A stretch of DNA of 64,000 nucleotides from Pseudomonas muyukensis (GCF_019139535.1 NZ_CP077073.1:3438501-3502500), one strand, 5' to 3'. Shown: positions 52,900 to 62,433, counted from the stretch's first letter. Made by a program: numbers and translations. The notes: generated from the sequence alone by a model not told the origin.

Positions 52900-54528
52900 A
52901 TGGATAAATACGCCCCCCGCCAGTGGCTGCCCCACGAAAAGCCCAGCCTGCCCGGTTCGCCTTCCACGCCCCTGCACGCGCCGGCCAAGCGCCTGGCCTA
53001 CGGCGTGGTCGGCCTGCTGGTGGCCATCACCGGTGGCCTGGGCAACGCGCTGGTGGTGGCCAACCTGCCGTTCCTGCAAGGCGCCCTGGGCGCCACCAGC
53101 GCCGAGATGGCCTGGCTGCCGGCCGCCTTCGTGATGACCAACGTGTCGATGAACCTGCTGCTGGTGAAGTTCCGCCAGCAATTCGGCCTGCGCGCCTTCA
53201 CCGAGGTGTTCCTGGTGCTCTATGCCCTGGTCACCTTCGCCCACCTGTTCGTCAACGACCTCAACTCGGCCATCGCCGTGCGCGCCGCCCACGGCATGGT
53301 CGGCGCCGCGCTCAGTTCGCTGGGGCTGTACTACATGATCCAGGCCTTCCCCGCCCAGTGGCGGCTCAAGGCCATGGTGCTGGGCCTGGGCGCCTCGCAA
53401 CTGGCGGTGCCGTTGGCGCGGATCTTCTTCGAGGACCTGCTGCAGATCGCCGAATGGCGCGGGTTGTACCTGTTCGAACTGGGCCTGGCACTGGCGGCGC
53501 TGGGTTGCGTGCTGCTGCTCAAGCTGCCGCCGGGCGACCGCTTCAAGACCTTCGAGCCGCTGGACTTCCTGACCTTCACCCTGATGGCCAGCGGCACCGC
53601 CCTGCTCTGCGCGGCGCTGTCGCTCGGGCGCATCGACTGGTGGCTGGATGCGCCGTGGATCGGCGTGGCGCTGGCGGCGGCCATCGCTTTGATCTTCTCG
53701 GGGCTGGCCATCGAGCACAACCGCAGCAACCCCCTGTTGATGACCCGCTGGCTGGGCAGCGGCGCGATCATCCGCCTGGCCCTGTGCGTGATCCTGATCC
53801 GCATGGTCACCTCCGAGCAATCCACCGGCGCGGTGGGTTTTCTGCAGGCACTGAACATGAGCAGCGAGCAGATGCGCACGCTGTACGCGATCATGCTGCT
53901 GGGGGCTATCGCCGGGCTGGCCAGCAGCGCCCTGACCATCAACCCCGCCCACCTGGTGCTGCCACTGTTCATCTCGCTGGCGGCGATGGCCACCGGCGCC
54001 TTCATGGACAGCAGCTCGAGCAACCTCACCCGCCCGGCGCAGATGTACTTGAGCCAATTCCTGCTGGCCTTCGGCAGCACCTTCTTCTTCGGCCCGTCGA
54101 TGGCCCTGGGCATCAGCCATGTGCGCGCCAACCCGCGCAATCTGGTGAGCTTTTCGGTGCTGTTCGGGATCTGCAACAACCTCGGCGGCCTGATCGGCTC
54201 GGCGTTGCTGGGCACCTTCCAGACCCTGCGCGAGAAGTTCCATTCCAGCACCCTGGTCGACCAGCTCAGCAGCCTTGAACCGCTGGTCGGCGCACGGATC
54301 CAGGGCGGTGGCGCCGGCTACGCCGGGGTCATCGTCGACCCGGCGCTGCGCAACGAGGTGGGCATGCGCCTGCTGGCCAACGCGGCAACCCGCGAGGCCA
54401 ACGTGCTGGCCTACAACGATGTGTTCATGCTGATCGGCACGATCGCTATCCTGACCATGATCTGGATCTTCATCCGCAGCCTTTACCTGCGCTACCTCAA
54501 CGCCACCAGCGGTGCCCCGACCCGATGA
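52900..54528 (+). CDS. MFS drug-efflux-type transporter (DHA2-like)
   Basis: A 542-residue inner-membrane carrier with about 14 hydrophobic segments, from YGVVGLLVAITGGLGNALVVANLPFL to FMLIGTIAILTMIWIFI. The pattern matches EmrB/FarB-like proton antiporters. Its stop overlaps the following HlyD gene by four bases (ATGA), so the two make a tripartite-type efflux unit needing an outer-membrane channel from elsewhere. Confidence 0.88.
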   Translation: MDKYAPRQWLPHEKPSLPGSPSTPLHAPAKRLAYGVVGLLVAITGGLGNALVVANLPFLQGALGATSAEMAWLPAAFVMTNVSMNLLLVKFRQQFGLRAFTEVFLVLYALVTFAHLFVNDLNSAIAVRAAHGMVGAALSSLGLYYMIQAFPAQWRLKAMVLGLGASQLAVPLARIFFEDLLQIAEWRGLYLFELGLALAALGCVLLLKLPPGDRFKTFEPLDFLTFTLMASGTALLCAALSLGRIDWWLDAPWIGVALAAAIALIFSGLAIEHNRSNPLLMTRWLGSGAIIRLALCVILIRMVTSEQSTGAVGFLQALNMSSEQMRTLYAIMLLGAIAGLASSALTINPAHLVLPLFISLAAMATGAFMDSSSSNLTRPAQMYLSQFLLAFGSTFFFGPSMALGISHVRANPRNLVSFSVLFGICNNLGGLIGSALLGTFQTLREKFHSSTLVDQLSSLEPLVGARIQGGGAGYAGVIVDPALRNEVGMRLLANAATREANVLAYNDVFMLIGTIAILTMIWIFIRSLYLRYLNATSGAPTR

Positions 54529-55667
54529 CCCAGGAAACGCCCACGACCACCACCACCGCCATCGCCGAAACCCCAGAGGGCAGCGTGCCACCGAGCGAGC
54601 CGAGCAGCCCGGCGCGCACCCGGCGGGTACGCCTGCTGTCGTCGCTGAGCTTCGCCGCCGTGGCCCTGGCTGGCATCCTGCTGGTGCTCTACGCCTGGCG
54701 CCTGCCGCCGTTCAGCAGTGCCATCGAGAGCACCGAGAATGCCCTGGTACGCGGCCAGGTGACGATCATCGGCCCGCAGCTGGGGGGCTATATCGTCGAG
54801 GTGCCGGTGCATGACTTCCAGTTCGTCAAGCAAGGCGACCTGCTGGTACGCCTGGATGACCGCATCTACACCCAGCGCCTGGCCCAGGCCATTGCCCAGC
54901 TCAAGCAGCAGCAGGCGGCGCTGGCCAACAACCTGCAGCAACGCAACAGCGCCGAGGCCACCATCGCCCAACGCCAGGCGGCGATAACCGATGCCGCGGC
55001 CCAGGCCGACAAGGCCCGCGCCGACCTGCAGCGCAACCAGGCGCTGGTCAGCGACGGCTCGGTGTCGCGCCGCGAGCTCGACCTCAGCCGCGCCAGCCAG
55101 GCCGCCGCCATCGCCAGCCTGGCCCAGGCCAAGGCCGCACTGGAGATCGCCCGCCAGGACCGCGAGACGGTGATCGTCAACCGCGCCGCCCTGCAGGCTT
55201 CGGTGGAGAACGCCAAGGCCGCCGTCGAGCTGGCCCGCATCGACCTCGACAACACCCGGGTCAAGGCCCCGCGCGACGGCCAGCTCGGCCAGATCGGCAC
55301 CCGCCTGGGCGCCTACGTCAACCCGGGCGCGCAGTTGATGGCGCTGGTGCCCGATACCCTTTGGGTGATTGCCAACATGAAGGAGACGCAAATGGCCAAC
55401 GTGCGCATCGGCCAGGCGGCGACCTTCACCGTCGATGCGCTCAACCACCTGAAGCTGCGCGGCCATGTGCAGCAGATCTCGCCGGCCACCGGTTCCGAGT
55501 TCGCCTTGCTGCAAGGCGACAATGCCACCGGCAACTTCGTCAAGATCGCCCAGCGCATCCCGGTGCGCATCACCGTCGACGCCGGGCAGGCCGATGCCCG
55601 GCACCTGAGGCCGGGGATGTCGGTGGTGGTGAGTATCGATACCCATCAAGGCGTGGTTGCCGAATAA
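54525..55667 (+). CDS. HlyD/EmrA-family membrane-fusion protein
   Basis: A 380-residue periplasmic adaptor. One membrane anchor at about residues 38-60 (LSFAAVALAGILLVLYAWRL) is followed by a biotinyl-lipoyl half (VRGQVTIIGPQLGGYIVEVPVHDFQFVKQGDLLVRLDD), a long coiled-coil hairpin rich in Ala/Gln (about 120-240) and the second half with RVKAPRDGQLGQIGTRLGAYVNPG. Partner of the MFS gene that it overlaps by four bases. Together they export small toxic compounds. Confidence 0.9.
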   Translation: MTQETPTTTTTAIAETPEGSVPPSEPSSPARTRRVRLLSSLSFAAVALAGILLVLYAWRLPPFSSAIESTENALVRGQVTIIGPQLGGYIVEVPVHDFQFVKQGDLLVRLDDRIYTQRLAQAIAQLKQQQAALANNLQQRNSAEATIAQRQAAITDAAAQADKARADLQRNQALVSDGSVSRRELDLSRASQAAAIASLAQAKAALEIARQDRETVIVNRAALQASVENAKAAVELARIDLDNTRVKAPRDGQLGQIGTRLGAYVNPGAQLMALVPDTLWVIANMKETQMANVRIGQAATFTVDALNHLKLRGHVQQISPATGSEFALLQGDNATGNFVKIAQRIPVRITVDAGQADARHLRPGMSVVVSIDTHQGVVAE

Positions 55668-55785
55668 GGACCCTGCGCATGACCGCCATTCGAATACCGC
55701 GTCACCGATGGCGCGCCGACCTTTGAGTATTCCGGGTCTGCCGAACGCCAGATCAGCGCATGCACCAACGCCCACTCTCCATGAT

Positions 55786-56607
55786 TCAAAACCGCTCGGC
55801 GACCATCTTGAACGGGTACGGCTGGGCCTGGTACTTGCCGATCTTGCCACGCTTGGGCAACACCACCTTGTGTTCGTGGCGCAGGTCCTTGTAGGGGATC
55901 TGCTGCAACAGGTGGCTGATGATGTTCAGCCGCGCCTTGCGCTTGTCTTCGGAGCGCGCCATGTACCAGGGGGCCCAGGATGAGTCGGAGGCGGCGAACA
56001 TGTCGTCGCGGGCGCGGGTGTAGTCGTCCCAGCGGTTATAGGACTTGACGTCCATCGGTGACAACTTCCACAGCTTGCGCCCGTCGTTGATGCGGTCCTG
56101 CAGGCGCCGGGTCTGCTCCTCGGCGCTGACTTCGAGCCAGTACTTGATGAGGATGATCCCCGACTCGACCATCATCCGCTCGAACATCGGCACCACGGTG
56201 AGGAACTTGTGCGCCTGCTCGTCGCTGCAAAAGCCCATCACCCGCTCGACCCCGGCGCGGTTGTACCAGCTGCGGTCGAAGATCACCACCTCGCCGGCGG
56301 CCGGCAGGTGGGTCAGGTAGCGCTGGGCGTACATCTGGGTCTTTTCCCGGTCGGTGGGCGCCGGCAGCGCCACCACACGGAACACCCGCGGGCTGACCCG
56401 CTCGGTGATGGCCTTGATCGTGCCGCCCTTGCCGGCACCGTCGCGGCCCTCGAAGACGATGCACACCTTAAGGCCCTTGGCCACTACCCACTGCTGGAGC
56501 TTGACCAGCTCCACGTGCAGGCGCTTGAGCTGCGCCTCGTAATGCTTGCGCCCGAGTTTTTCCGATGCGTTGTCGTGCTTGCGTTTGCTGCCCCCGGCCT
56601 TGGCCAT
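55786..56607 (-). CDS. ppk2: Polyphosphate kinase 2
   Basis: A 273-residue PPK2-family enzyme transferring phosphate between polyphosphate and nucleotides. Walker A is EGRDGAGKGGTIKAI (residues 53-67), Walker B is VVIFDRSWYNRAGVERVMGF, and the lid has EEQTRRLQDRINDGRKLWKLSPMD. Basic N-terminal tail (KAGGSKRKHDNASEK). The ATG at 56607 follows GAGGAGCAGGTG and is preferred to an upstream in-frame start. Length fits class I PPK2, which mostly makes GDP/GTP or ADP/ATP. Confidence 0.94.
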   Translation of the reverse strand: MAKAGGSKRKHDNASEKLGRKHYEAQLKRLHVELVKLQQWVVAKGLKVCIVFEGRDGAGKGGTIKAITERVSPRVFRVVALPAPTDREKTQMYAQRYLTHLPAAGEVVIFDRSWYNRAGVERVMGFCSDEQAHKFLTVVPMFERMMVESGIILIKYWLEVSAEEQTRRLQDRINDGRKLWKLSPMDVKSYNRWDDYTRARDDMFAASDSSWAPWYMARSEDKRKARLNIISHLLQQIPYKDLRHEHKVVLPKRGKIGKYQAQPYPFKMVAERF

Positions 56608-56820
56608 CACCTGCTCCTCGTTGACGGTCCCCGGTGGCACCGGGGCGGATCAGAGGAGTATGGATGAGCGCTGGCAAATTGCCGGGCAAGCCGCCGCCGC
56701 GGTGCGTGGGTACTTTGCCAAACGCCGCACAACCTCGTCGACATGTCGTCTTGCCATGATTGCGGGGGCTCTGCAACGCGGGTTTTAATCCTGGCGTCGT
56801 ACATTCAAGGAAGCCTTACC

Positions 56821-57450
56821 ATGGACAGGAAGCTCATAGCGCTGGCACTGCTGGCAACCTTGGCCGGCTGCTCGGACGGCCAGCAGCCCAACGAAACCGA
56901 CCTACGCCAGGCCGCCCAGGCCTACCTCGATACCCAGTACCCCTACTGTTTCGTGATCAGCGCTTTTCCTGCCCGTACCCGCGACTTCGATGTCGAGGGG
57001 ACCAACCAGGCCCTGCATGCCCTGGCCCAGGTCGGGGTGGTCAGCGAGCGCGAGATCAGCCGCACCGAAGTGCCCGAGCGCCTGTGGCAACCGGCGCGCA
57101 CCGATATCTACTATGCCTACGAGCTCACCGACGAAGGCCGCCGCTACTACAAGGCCGATGTGCGCCAGGACAAGGCTGGCAGCCTGGGTGGGTTGTGCTT
57201 TGGCAAGGCCGAGGTCACCGCCATCAAGGGCTTCAGTGAACCCAGCGAGCACCAGGGGCGGACCCAGGCACAGGTCACCTACAGCTACCGGGTGACCGAC
57301 CTGCCGAGCTGGGCCGCCGATCGCGCGGTGCAGGCGGGAATCGCCGGGCTTGGCCAGGCACTGGCCAGTGCTGAGCAGCCCTTGGAGGAAACCCGCAGCA
57401 TGGTGCTGACCGAGCGGGGCTGGGTGCATGAGCGGTTGTTGGTCAATTGA
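56821..57450 (+). CDS. Lipoprotein of unknown function
   Basis: A 209-residue protein with a lipoprotein signal: hydrophobic ALALLATLAG before Cys17 (LAGC lipobox). The mature part has YLDTQYPYCFVISAFPAR, YYAYELTDEGRRYYKAD and a C-terminal MVLTERGWVHERLLVN; no family is recognised. It is probably anchored to a membrane on the periplasmic side. The ATG at 56821 follows AAGGAAGCCTTACC. Confidence 0.85.
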   Translation: MDRKLIALALLATLAGCSDGQQPNETDLRQAAQAYLDTQYPYCFVISAFPARTRDFDVEGTNQALHALAQVGVVSEREISRTEVPERLWQPARTDIYYAYELTDEGRRYYKADVRQDKAGSLGGLCFGKAEVTAIKGFSEPSEHQGRTQAQVTYSYRVTDLPSWAADRAVQAGIAGLGQALASAEQPLEETRSMVLTERGWVHERLLVN

Positions 57451-57473
57451 AATAGGGGTGTTTGCCGCGAGTT

Positions 57474-57534
57474 ATGCAGCGTCTGGGAGATCGAGCGCCG
57501 CGCGGGCGGCGCTCGATCTCCCAGGCGCTGTAAA
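57474..57534. repeat. Long palindromic element, copy 4
   Basis: GCAGCGTCTGGGAGATCGAG and CTCGATCTCCCAGGCGCTG surround GCGCCGCGCGGGCGGCGC. Against copy 2 the arms differ by paired changes (TATCAG/CTGATA becomes TGGGAG/CTCCCA), which keeps the stem. Located right after the lipoprotein gene. Confidence 0.78.
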
Positions 57535-57707
57535 TCCCGCGCCCCCCTGCGGCCTCTCGTCGCAGGCACCTCCCCCTTGGCAAATCCGCCACACACCGTA
57601 AAATCCCGCCTCCTTTTCCCGTCGCCCCCGGCCTTGCGCCTCCTGCCCACGCGCAGCGCTCGCACGCCGACACGGCGTATATCCGCGTGTTCCAACTTGA
57701 GGTCCGT

Positions 57708-59006
57708 ATGTCTGCGCGTTTGCTGGCGATGGCGCTGGCGCCCCTGCTCGGCTTGTTCATCATTGCCCTGGGCAATGGCTTCCTGTCGTCCCTGACCACC
57801 CTGCGCCTGGGCGCCGCCGGCGAATCGGCGACCACCATCGGTATCGTCTCCTCGACCTACTTCATCGGCCTGACCCTGGGCGCGGTGTTCAACGACCGGT
57901 TGATCCTGCGCATCGGCCATATCCGCGCCTACAGCAGCTTCGCCGCGCTGATCGGCGCGACCATCCTGCTGCAGGGGCTGTTCTACGACACCACCTGGTG
58001 GTCGGTGCTGCGCCTGATCAACGGCTGGGCCGCCGTCGGCGTGTTCCTGGTCATCGAGAGCTGGCTGCTGCTGGCCGGCGACGCCAAGATCCGCGGTCGC
58101 CTGCTGGCGCTGTACATGATCACCTTCTACGGCGCGGGGGTGATCGCCCAGGCCGGCCTGGGCGAGATCACCCGCCTGGGTGACACCGCGCCGTTCATGC
58201 TCGCCGGCATGCTGGCCACGCTGTCGGTGCTGCCGATCGTGATCCTGCCGCGGGTATCGCCGCTGCTGGACCAGGTCGAGCCGCTCAAGCCGCGCCAGTT
58301 GCTGGGCGTGGCGCCGACCGGGCTGGTCGGCTGCTTTGGCTCCGGCGTGGCCATTGCCGCGATCTATACCCTGCTGCCGCTGTACCTGCAGCGCATCGGC
58401 ATGGATGTGGGCGAGGTCGGCGGGATGATGGCCTGGGTGATCCTCGGCGCCATGCTGTTGCAGTACCCGGTGGGCCGCTGGTCCGACCGCAAGGACCGGC
58501 AGACCGTGCTGATCGCCCTGGCGGCGCTGTGTACCGTGCTGTCGCTGCTGATCGTGCTGCTGCCGGCCGACACCCTGCTGCTGCCGGCCCTGCTGTTCCT
58601 GCTCGGCGGTGGCGTGTTCGCGCTGTACCCGGTGGCGGTCAGCAGCGCCGCCGACCGGGCCCCGGCCGATGCGCTGGTGCCGATGATCCAGGGCCTGCTG
58701 CTGATCAACTCGCTGGGTTCGGCGCTGGCGCCCCTGGCCATTTCGCCGATGATGACCTCCTACGGCGAGGTCGGGCTGTTCTGGGCCTTCGCGGTGATCA
58801 ACCTGGCCATGGTCGGGTTCTTCCTGTGGCGCCGCGGCAAGCGCCCGGCCCCGGAGCACCCGGCGCCGTTCGCGCCGACCGCGACCTTCTCGCCGACCGG
58901 TGCCGAACTGCGGGTCACCGAGGACCTGATGCACGCGGCCCAGGAGCATCCGCCCCTGGATGCGATGGCGGCCGCGCCTGCGAAGCCTCGGGCCGACCTC
59001 GGCTGA
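57708..59006 (+). CDS. MFS transporter (YcaD-like)
   Basis: A 432-residue carrier with about 12 hydrophobic segments, from LLAMALAPLLGLFIIALGNGFL to GLFWAFAVINLAMVGFFLW. The first half carries VVSSTYFIGLTLGAVFNDRLI-type loops and the second GRWSDRKDRQTVLI, the classical MFS loop 8-9 motif. It looks like the YcaD/YfkF drug-resistance-type group; substrate unknown. The ATG at 57708 follows TTGAGGTCCGT. It stands alone. Confidence 0.88.
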   Translation: MSARLLAMALAPLLGLFIIALGNGFLSSLTTLRLGAAGESATTIGIVSSTYFIGLTLGAVFNDRLILRIGHIRAYSSFAALIGATILLQGLFYDTTWWSVLRLINGWAAVGVFLVIESWLLLAGDAKIRGRLLALYMITFYGAGVIAQAGLGEITRLGDTAPFMLAGMLATLSVLPIVILPRVSPLLDQVEPLKPRQLLGVAPTGLVGCFGSGVAIAAIYTLLPLYLQRIGMDVGEVGGMMAWVILGAMLLQYPVGRWSDRKDRQTVLIALAALCTVLSLLIVLLPADTLLLPALLFLLGGGVFALYPVAVSSAADRAPADALVPMIQGLLLINSLGSALAPLAISPMMTSYGEVGLFWAFAVINLAMVGFFLWRRGKRPAPEHPAPFAPTATFSPTGAELRVTEDLMHAAQEHPPLDAMAAAPAKPRADLG

Positions 59007-59119
59007 ATCCGCCAAGGGCCGCTGCGCGGCCCTGTTCATGACCGCTCGTCGCGCCGCGGGCACCCCGGCCCGGCAGCAGTGGCCAAAGCCATGACAGTTC
59101 ATCCGACAGGAGACGCATC

Positions 59120-59440
59120 ATGGTCCGTAACCGCCCCCTTGCCGTCCTGCTGGCCCTGACCCTGGGCCTGGCATCGGCCGCCAGTTTTGCCGCCACCGAC
59201 ATGCACGGCAGTGCTGGCCACAGTGAACAGTCATCGGGCGATCAGCCCAAGGGCAAGACTGCCGGTGAAGGCAGCAGCGTGAACGATCCCGGCGGCAGCC
59301 GCAGCAATGACAGCAGCGATACCGGCAGCGGTTCGGATGCCGCCGACGGGGCCGCGGGAGGCTCGAACAGCACCGGCGAGGCAACCGGCAGTGGCGCCGG
59401 GGCGTCGGGAGGTACCGCCGAGGACCAGGACAGCCGCTAA
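59120..59440 (+). CDS. Exported low-complexity Gly/Ser/Asp-rich protein
   Basis: A 106-residue protein with a signal peptide (LAVLLALTLGLASAASFA, residues 7-24). The mature chain is almost wholly Gly, Ser, Ala, Asp, Thr and Asn in irregular repeats (GGSRSNDSSDTGSGSDAADG and similar), hence disordered and extracytoplasmic. The ATG follows CAGGAGACGCATC. No family recognised. Confidence 0.72.
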   Translation: MVRNRPLAVLLALTLGLASAASFAATDMHGSAGHSEQSSGDQPKGKTAGEGSSVNDPGGSRSNDSSDTGSGSDAADGAAGGSNSTGEATGSGAGASGGTAEDQDSR

Positions 59441-59447
59441 GCCTTGA

Positions 59448-59517
59448 GGCCATTGCCGGCGAACCACCGGCGCAGCCGGTGCCAGGCACGTGGTTCGCCA
59501 GCAAGGTCGGCACCTAC
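59448..59517. repeat. REP-like inverted repeats
   Basis: TTGCCGGCGAACCACCGGCGC, then AGCCGGTGCC and TGGTTCGCCAGCAAGG stems, in the same style as the repeats at 52205 and 33879, lie between convergent genes. Confidence 0.5.
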
Positions 59518-59541
59518 CGGCAGGGGCACCAATCAGGCCCC

Positions 59542-60474
59542 TCAACGCCAATATCGCGCCTGCTCCACCACCCGCTCGTGCTCGGCAAACAGCAACGGCA
59601 ACTGCGCCTTGAGATAATCCAGCCAGGTGCGCACCTTGGCATCCAGGTAGTGCCGCGACGGGTAGATCGCATAGATCTCGCGCTGGCGTAGCCGATGCGG
59701 GGCCAACAAACGCAGCAGGCGCCCCTCCTCCATCGCCAGGCTCGCCGAATAATAAGGCAGCAGCCCGATCCCCATGCCCAGCTCCGTGGCCTTGAGCATC
59801 GCATCGGCGACATTGGTCAGGAAGGTGTCCTGGGGCACGATCACGCAATCCTGCGGGCTGCCTTCGAACGACCAGTCCTCCTCGAACAACGGGTCGACCG
59901 TGCGCAGGCAGACATGCCCGTGCAGGTCTTCGGGGCGCTGCGGCACGCCCTGGCGCTCGAGGTAGTCGGGCGAGGCGCACAGAATGCTGTGGATGCTGCC
60001 CAGGGGGATGGCGATCAGTTGCGAGTCCGGCAGGCCCTGGCCGATGGCAATCACCACATCATGCCCTTCGGCCAGCGGGTCGGGGTTGCGCTGGGACAGG
60101 GTCAGCTCCATGACCACCTCCGGGCAGGTCGCGTTGTAGCGCGCCACCAAAGGCATCATCAACAACCCCAGGCCGTGGGTGCAATGGATGCGCAAGCGCC
60201 CACGCGGGGTCAGGTGGGCGCCGCGGGCCTCATCCATGGCTTCCTCGGTGAGCAGCATGATCTGTCGCGCACGCTCCAGGAAACGCTCGCCCGCCTCGCT
60301 CATGCGCAGGCGTCGGGTGGTGCGGTGCAGCAGGCGGGTCTGCAACTGGTTCTCCAGTTCGGCAACGATCCGCGACACCTGCGCCGCCGAGATGTCCAGG
60401 GCGCTGGCCGCCGCGGCGAAGCTGCCGCATTCCACGACCCGGGCGAAGGTGCGCATTGCATGCAGCATATCCAT
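59542..60474 (-). CDS. LysR-family transcriptional regulator
   Basis: A 310-residue LysR regulator: winged helix-turn-helix at residues 3-62 (AMRTFARVVECGSFAAAASALDIS, then AQVSRIVAELENQLQTRLLHRTTR), effector domain from about 90 (GRLRIHCTHGLGLLMMPL). The ATG at 60474 gives the usual MDMLHAMRTF start; an in-frame ATG at 60489 would add five residues. It is divergent from a DUF2790 gene with a long imperfect palindrome between them and probably regulates it, the MFS gene, or both. Confidence 0.9.
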   Translation of the reverse strand: MDMLHAMRTFARVVECGSFAAAASALDISAAQVSRIVAELENQLQTRLLHRTTRRLRMSEAGERFLERARQIMLLTEEAMDEARGAHLTPRGRLRIHCTHGLGLLMMPLVARYNATCPEVVMELTLSQRNPDPLAEGHDVVIAIGQGLPDSQLIAIPLGSIHSILCASPDYLERQGVPQRPEDLHGHVCLRTVDPLFEEDWSFEGSPQDCVIVPQDTFLTNVADAMLKATELGMGIGLLPYYSASLAMEEGRLLRLLAPHRLRQREIYAIYPSRHYLDAKVRTWLDYLKAQLPLLFAEHERVVEQARYWR

Positions 60475-60480
60475 GAGCTG

Positions 60481-60565
60481 ATGCCTCATTCATACGTAAT
60501 GGGCATGAATCTATCACGGGATAGCCCATTTATTGTGAAACGTAAATGAATGGATCATGAGGCAT
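60481..60565. promoter_or_regulatory. Long imperfect palindrome in the LysR/DUF2790 divergent region
   Basis: ATGCCTCAT (60481-60489) has its exact inverse ATGAGGCAT at 60557-60565; inside, CATTCATACGT is matched by ACGTAAATGAATG (one-base indel), and ATGGGC by GCCCAT. The whole forms an 85-bp dyad spanning the regulator start and the promoter region. Confidence 0.55.
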
Positions 60566-60587
60566 GTTTCACAAACAGGAGCTGCTC

Positions 60588-60833
60588 ATGAAATCTTCAC
60601 TCGCCTTCATCGCCCTTTGCACTTCGCTCGCTTCGTTCGGCGCCTTGGCCGCCACCGACGCCCAAACCTACGAATACGGCATGCCGCTCGATGTGGCCAA
60701 GGTCATCTCGATCACCCCGGCGAGCAACGCCGCCAACTGCCAGATCGGCACCGCGCACATGGTCTACATCGACCGCCAGGGCCAGACCCGCGAAGTCGAC
60801 TACCGCGAAATGGGCAACTGCTCGCAGCAGTGA
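60588..60833 (+). CDS. Small exported DUF2790-family protein
   Basis: An 81-residue protein with a signal peptide (SLAFIALCTSLASFGALAA, residues 4-22) and the DUF2790 core (YEYGMPLDVAKVISI, ANCQIGTAHMVYID, EVDYREMGNC) with a conserved Cys pair. Family members in Pseudomonas are small periplasmic proteins, some induced by copper. The ATG follows CAGGAGCTGCTC. Confidence 0.85.
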   Translation: MKSSLAFIALCTSLASFGALAATDAQTYEYGMPLDVAKVISITPASNAANCQIGTAHMVYIDRQGQTREVDYREMGNCSQQ

Positions 60834-60932
60834 GCTGCGGGAAAAATACCAGCCAACGTGCTGAAAGTGCATTTGCCCTGCCCGCGCCGCACCGCATGAT
60901 CTTCCGGGACAACAACAAGAACAGCCCGGACC

Positions 60933-62237
60933 ATGAACCCGACCGATACCCCCGCCGCGCCCTGCGCGCCCGCCTCGCCCAGCGCCCACGCCCGTGTCAC
61001 CTGGCGGCTGATGCCGCTGTTGCTGGTGTGCTACCTGTTCGCCCACCTGGATCGCATCAACATCGGCTTCGCCAAGATGCAGATGAGCGCCGACCTGGGC
61101 TTTTCCGATACCGTCTACGGCCTTGGCGCCGGGCTGTTCTTCATCGCCTACGCGCTGTTCGGCGTGCCCAGCAACCTGGCCCTGGAACGGGTTGGGCCGC
61201 GGCGCTGGATCGCCGCGCTGATGATCACCTGGGGGCTGCTGTCCAGCGCCATGATGGGCGTCGAGGACGCCGCCGGGTTCTATGCCCTGCGCTTTTTGCT
61301 GGGGGTGGCCGAAGCGGGCTTCTTCCCCGGCATCCTGGTGGTGCTCAACCGTTGGTACCCCGCCCGGCGCCGGGCCCAGGTCACCGCGCTGTTCGCCATT
61401 GCCGTGCCGCTGGCCGGGGTGGTTGGCGGGCCGTTGTCCGGCGCAATCCTCCAGGCTTTTCATGACCTCGGCGCACTGCGTGGCTGGCAATGGATGTTCC
61501 TGATCGAGGGCTTGCCGGTGGTGCTGCTTGGCCTGGTAGTGCTCAAGGCGCTGCCGGACAGCTTCGAGCAGGTGGCTTGGCTGAGCGACGCGCAAAAGCA
61601 CGCCCTGCGCACGGAAATGGCTGGCGAGGAGCGGCGCAAGCCGGTCACTTCGTGGCGTGGATTGTTCCGCGACGGCCATGTGTGGTTGCTGGTGGCGGTG
61701 TATTTCGCGGTGATGCTGGCGGTCAACACCCTGGCGTTCTGGATGCCCAGCCTGATCCATGGCGCCGGTATCGGCAGCGACGGCCAGGTCGGCCTGCTCA
61801 GTGCCATCCCCTACCTGGCCGGCTGCCTGTTCATGCTCGGCTGCGGGCGTTCGTCCGATCGCCTGGCTGAGCGCCGTTGGCACCTGTGCGTGCCGCTGCT
61901 GATGGCAGCCGCCGGCATCGCTTTGGCGGGCCTGGTACCTGGTAGCCCGGTGCTGGTGATGGCTGGGCTGGTGGTCGCCGGCATGGGTGCCAGCGCGGCC
62001 CTGCCGATGTTCTGGCAACTGCCGCCGGCGTTCCTGGCGGGCACTGCCCAGGTCACCGGGATTGCCATGATCAGTTCGTTCGGCAGCATCGCGGCGTTCC
62101 TGGCGCCTTACCTGATCGGCTGGATGCGCGATACCGCCGCAAGCCCAGGGCTGGCCCTGCAGGTGCTGGCGGTGGCGATCATGCTGGGTGGGTTGCTGGT
62201 GCTCAAGGTGCCGGCGGCGCTGGCGGATCCGTGCTGA
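60933..62237 (+). CDS. MFS transporter of the anion:cation symporter type
   Basis: A 434-residue carrier with about 12 hydrophobic segments. The start motif FAHLDRINIGFAKMQMSADLGFSDTVYG and the GLFFIAYALFGVPSNL segment are typical of the ACS family (GudP, hydroxyphenylacetate and phthalate permeases), which import organic anions. The substrate is not readable, and no catabolic gene is adjacent. A LysR regulator is encoded nearby on the other strand. Confidence 0.9.
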   Translation: MNPTDTPAAPCAPASPSAHARVTWRLMPLLLVCYLFAHLDRINIGFAKMQMSADLGFSDTVYGLGAGLFFIAYALFGVPSNLALERVGPRRWIAALMITWGLLSSAMMGVEDAAGFYALRFLLGVAEAGFFPGILVVLNRWYPARRRAQVTALFAIAVPLAGVVGGPLSGAILQAFHDLGALRGWQWMFLIEGLPVVLLGLVVLKALPDSFEQVAWLSDAQKHALRTEMAGEERRKPVTSWRGLFRDGHVWLLVAVYFAVMLAVNTLAFWMPSLIHGAGIGSDGQVGLLSAIPYLAGCLFMLGCGRSSDRLAERRWHLCVPLLMAAAGIALAGLVPGSPVLVMAGLVVAGMGASAALPMFWQLPPAFLAGTAQVTGIAMISSFGSIAAFLAPYLIGWMRDTAASPGLALQVLAVAIMLGGLLVLKVPAALADPC

Positions 62238-62267
62238 CCGCCGTGCTGTCGCGCAGGGAACCATGCC

Positions 62268-62384
62268 CTGTGGGAGCGGCCTTGCGTCGCGAAAGGGGCG
62301 CGTAGCGGCCCTAGATTCCGAGCCCTCATCGAAATTGCTGGGGCTGCTGCGCAGCCCTTTCGCGACGCAAGGCCGCTCCCACAG
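62268..62384. repeat. BIME: two REP sequences as a perfect 30-bp inverted repeat
   Basis: The left arm (62268-62297) starts CTGTGGGAGCGGCC and the right arm (62355-62384) is its exact inverse, 57 bases apart. The spacer holds GGGGCTGCTGCGCAGCCC-like hairpins. It lies between the convergent MFS and trmK genes. Confidence 0.8.
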
Positions 62385-62433
62385 CGTTAACGGTTTGCTC
62401 CATGGTAGCCGGCTTGCCAGGCGCCGCGCGCAA

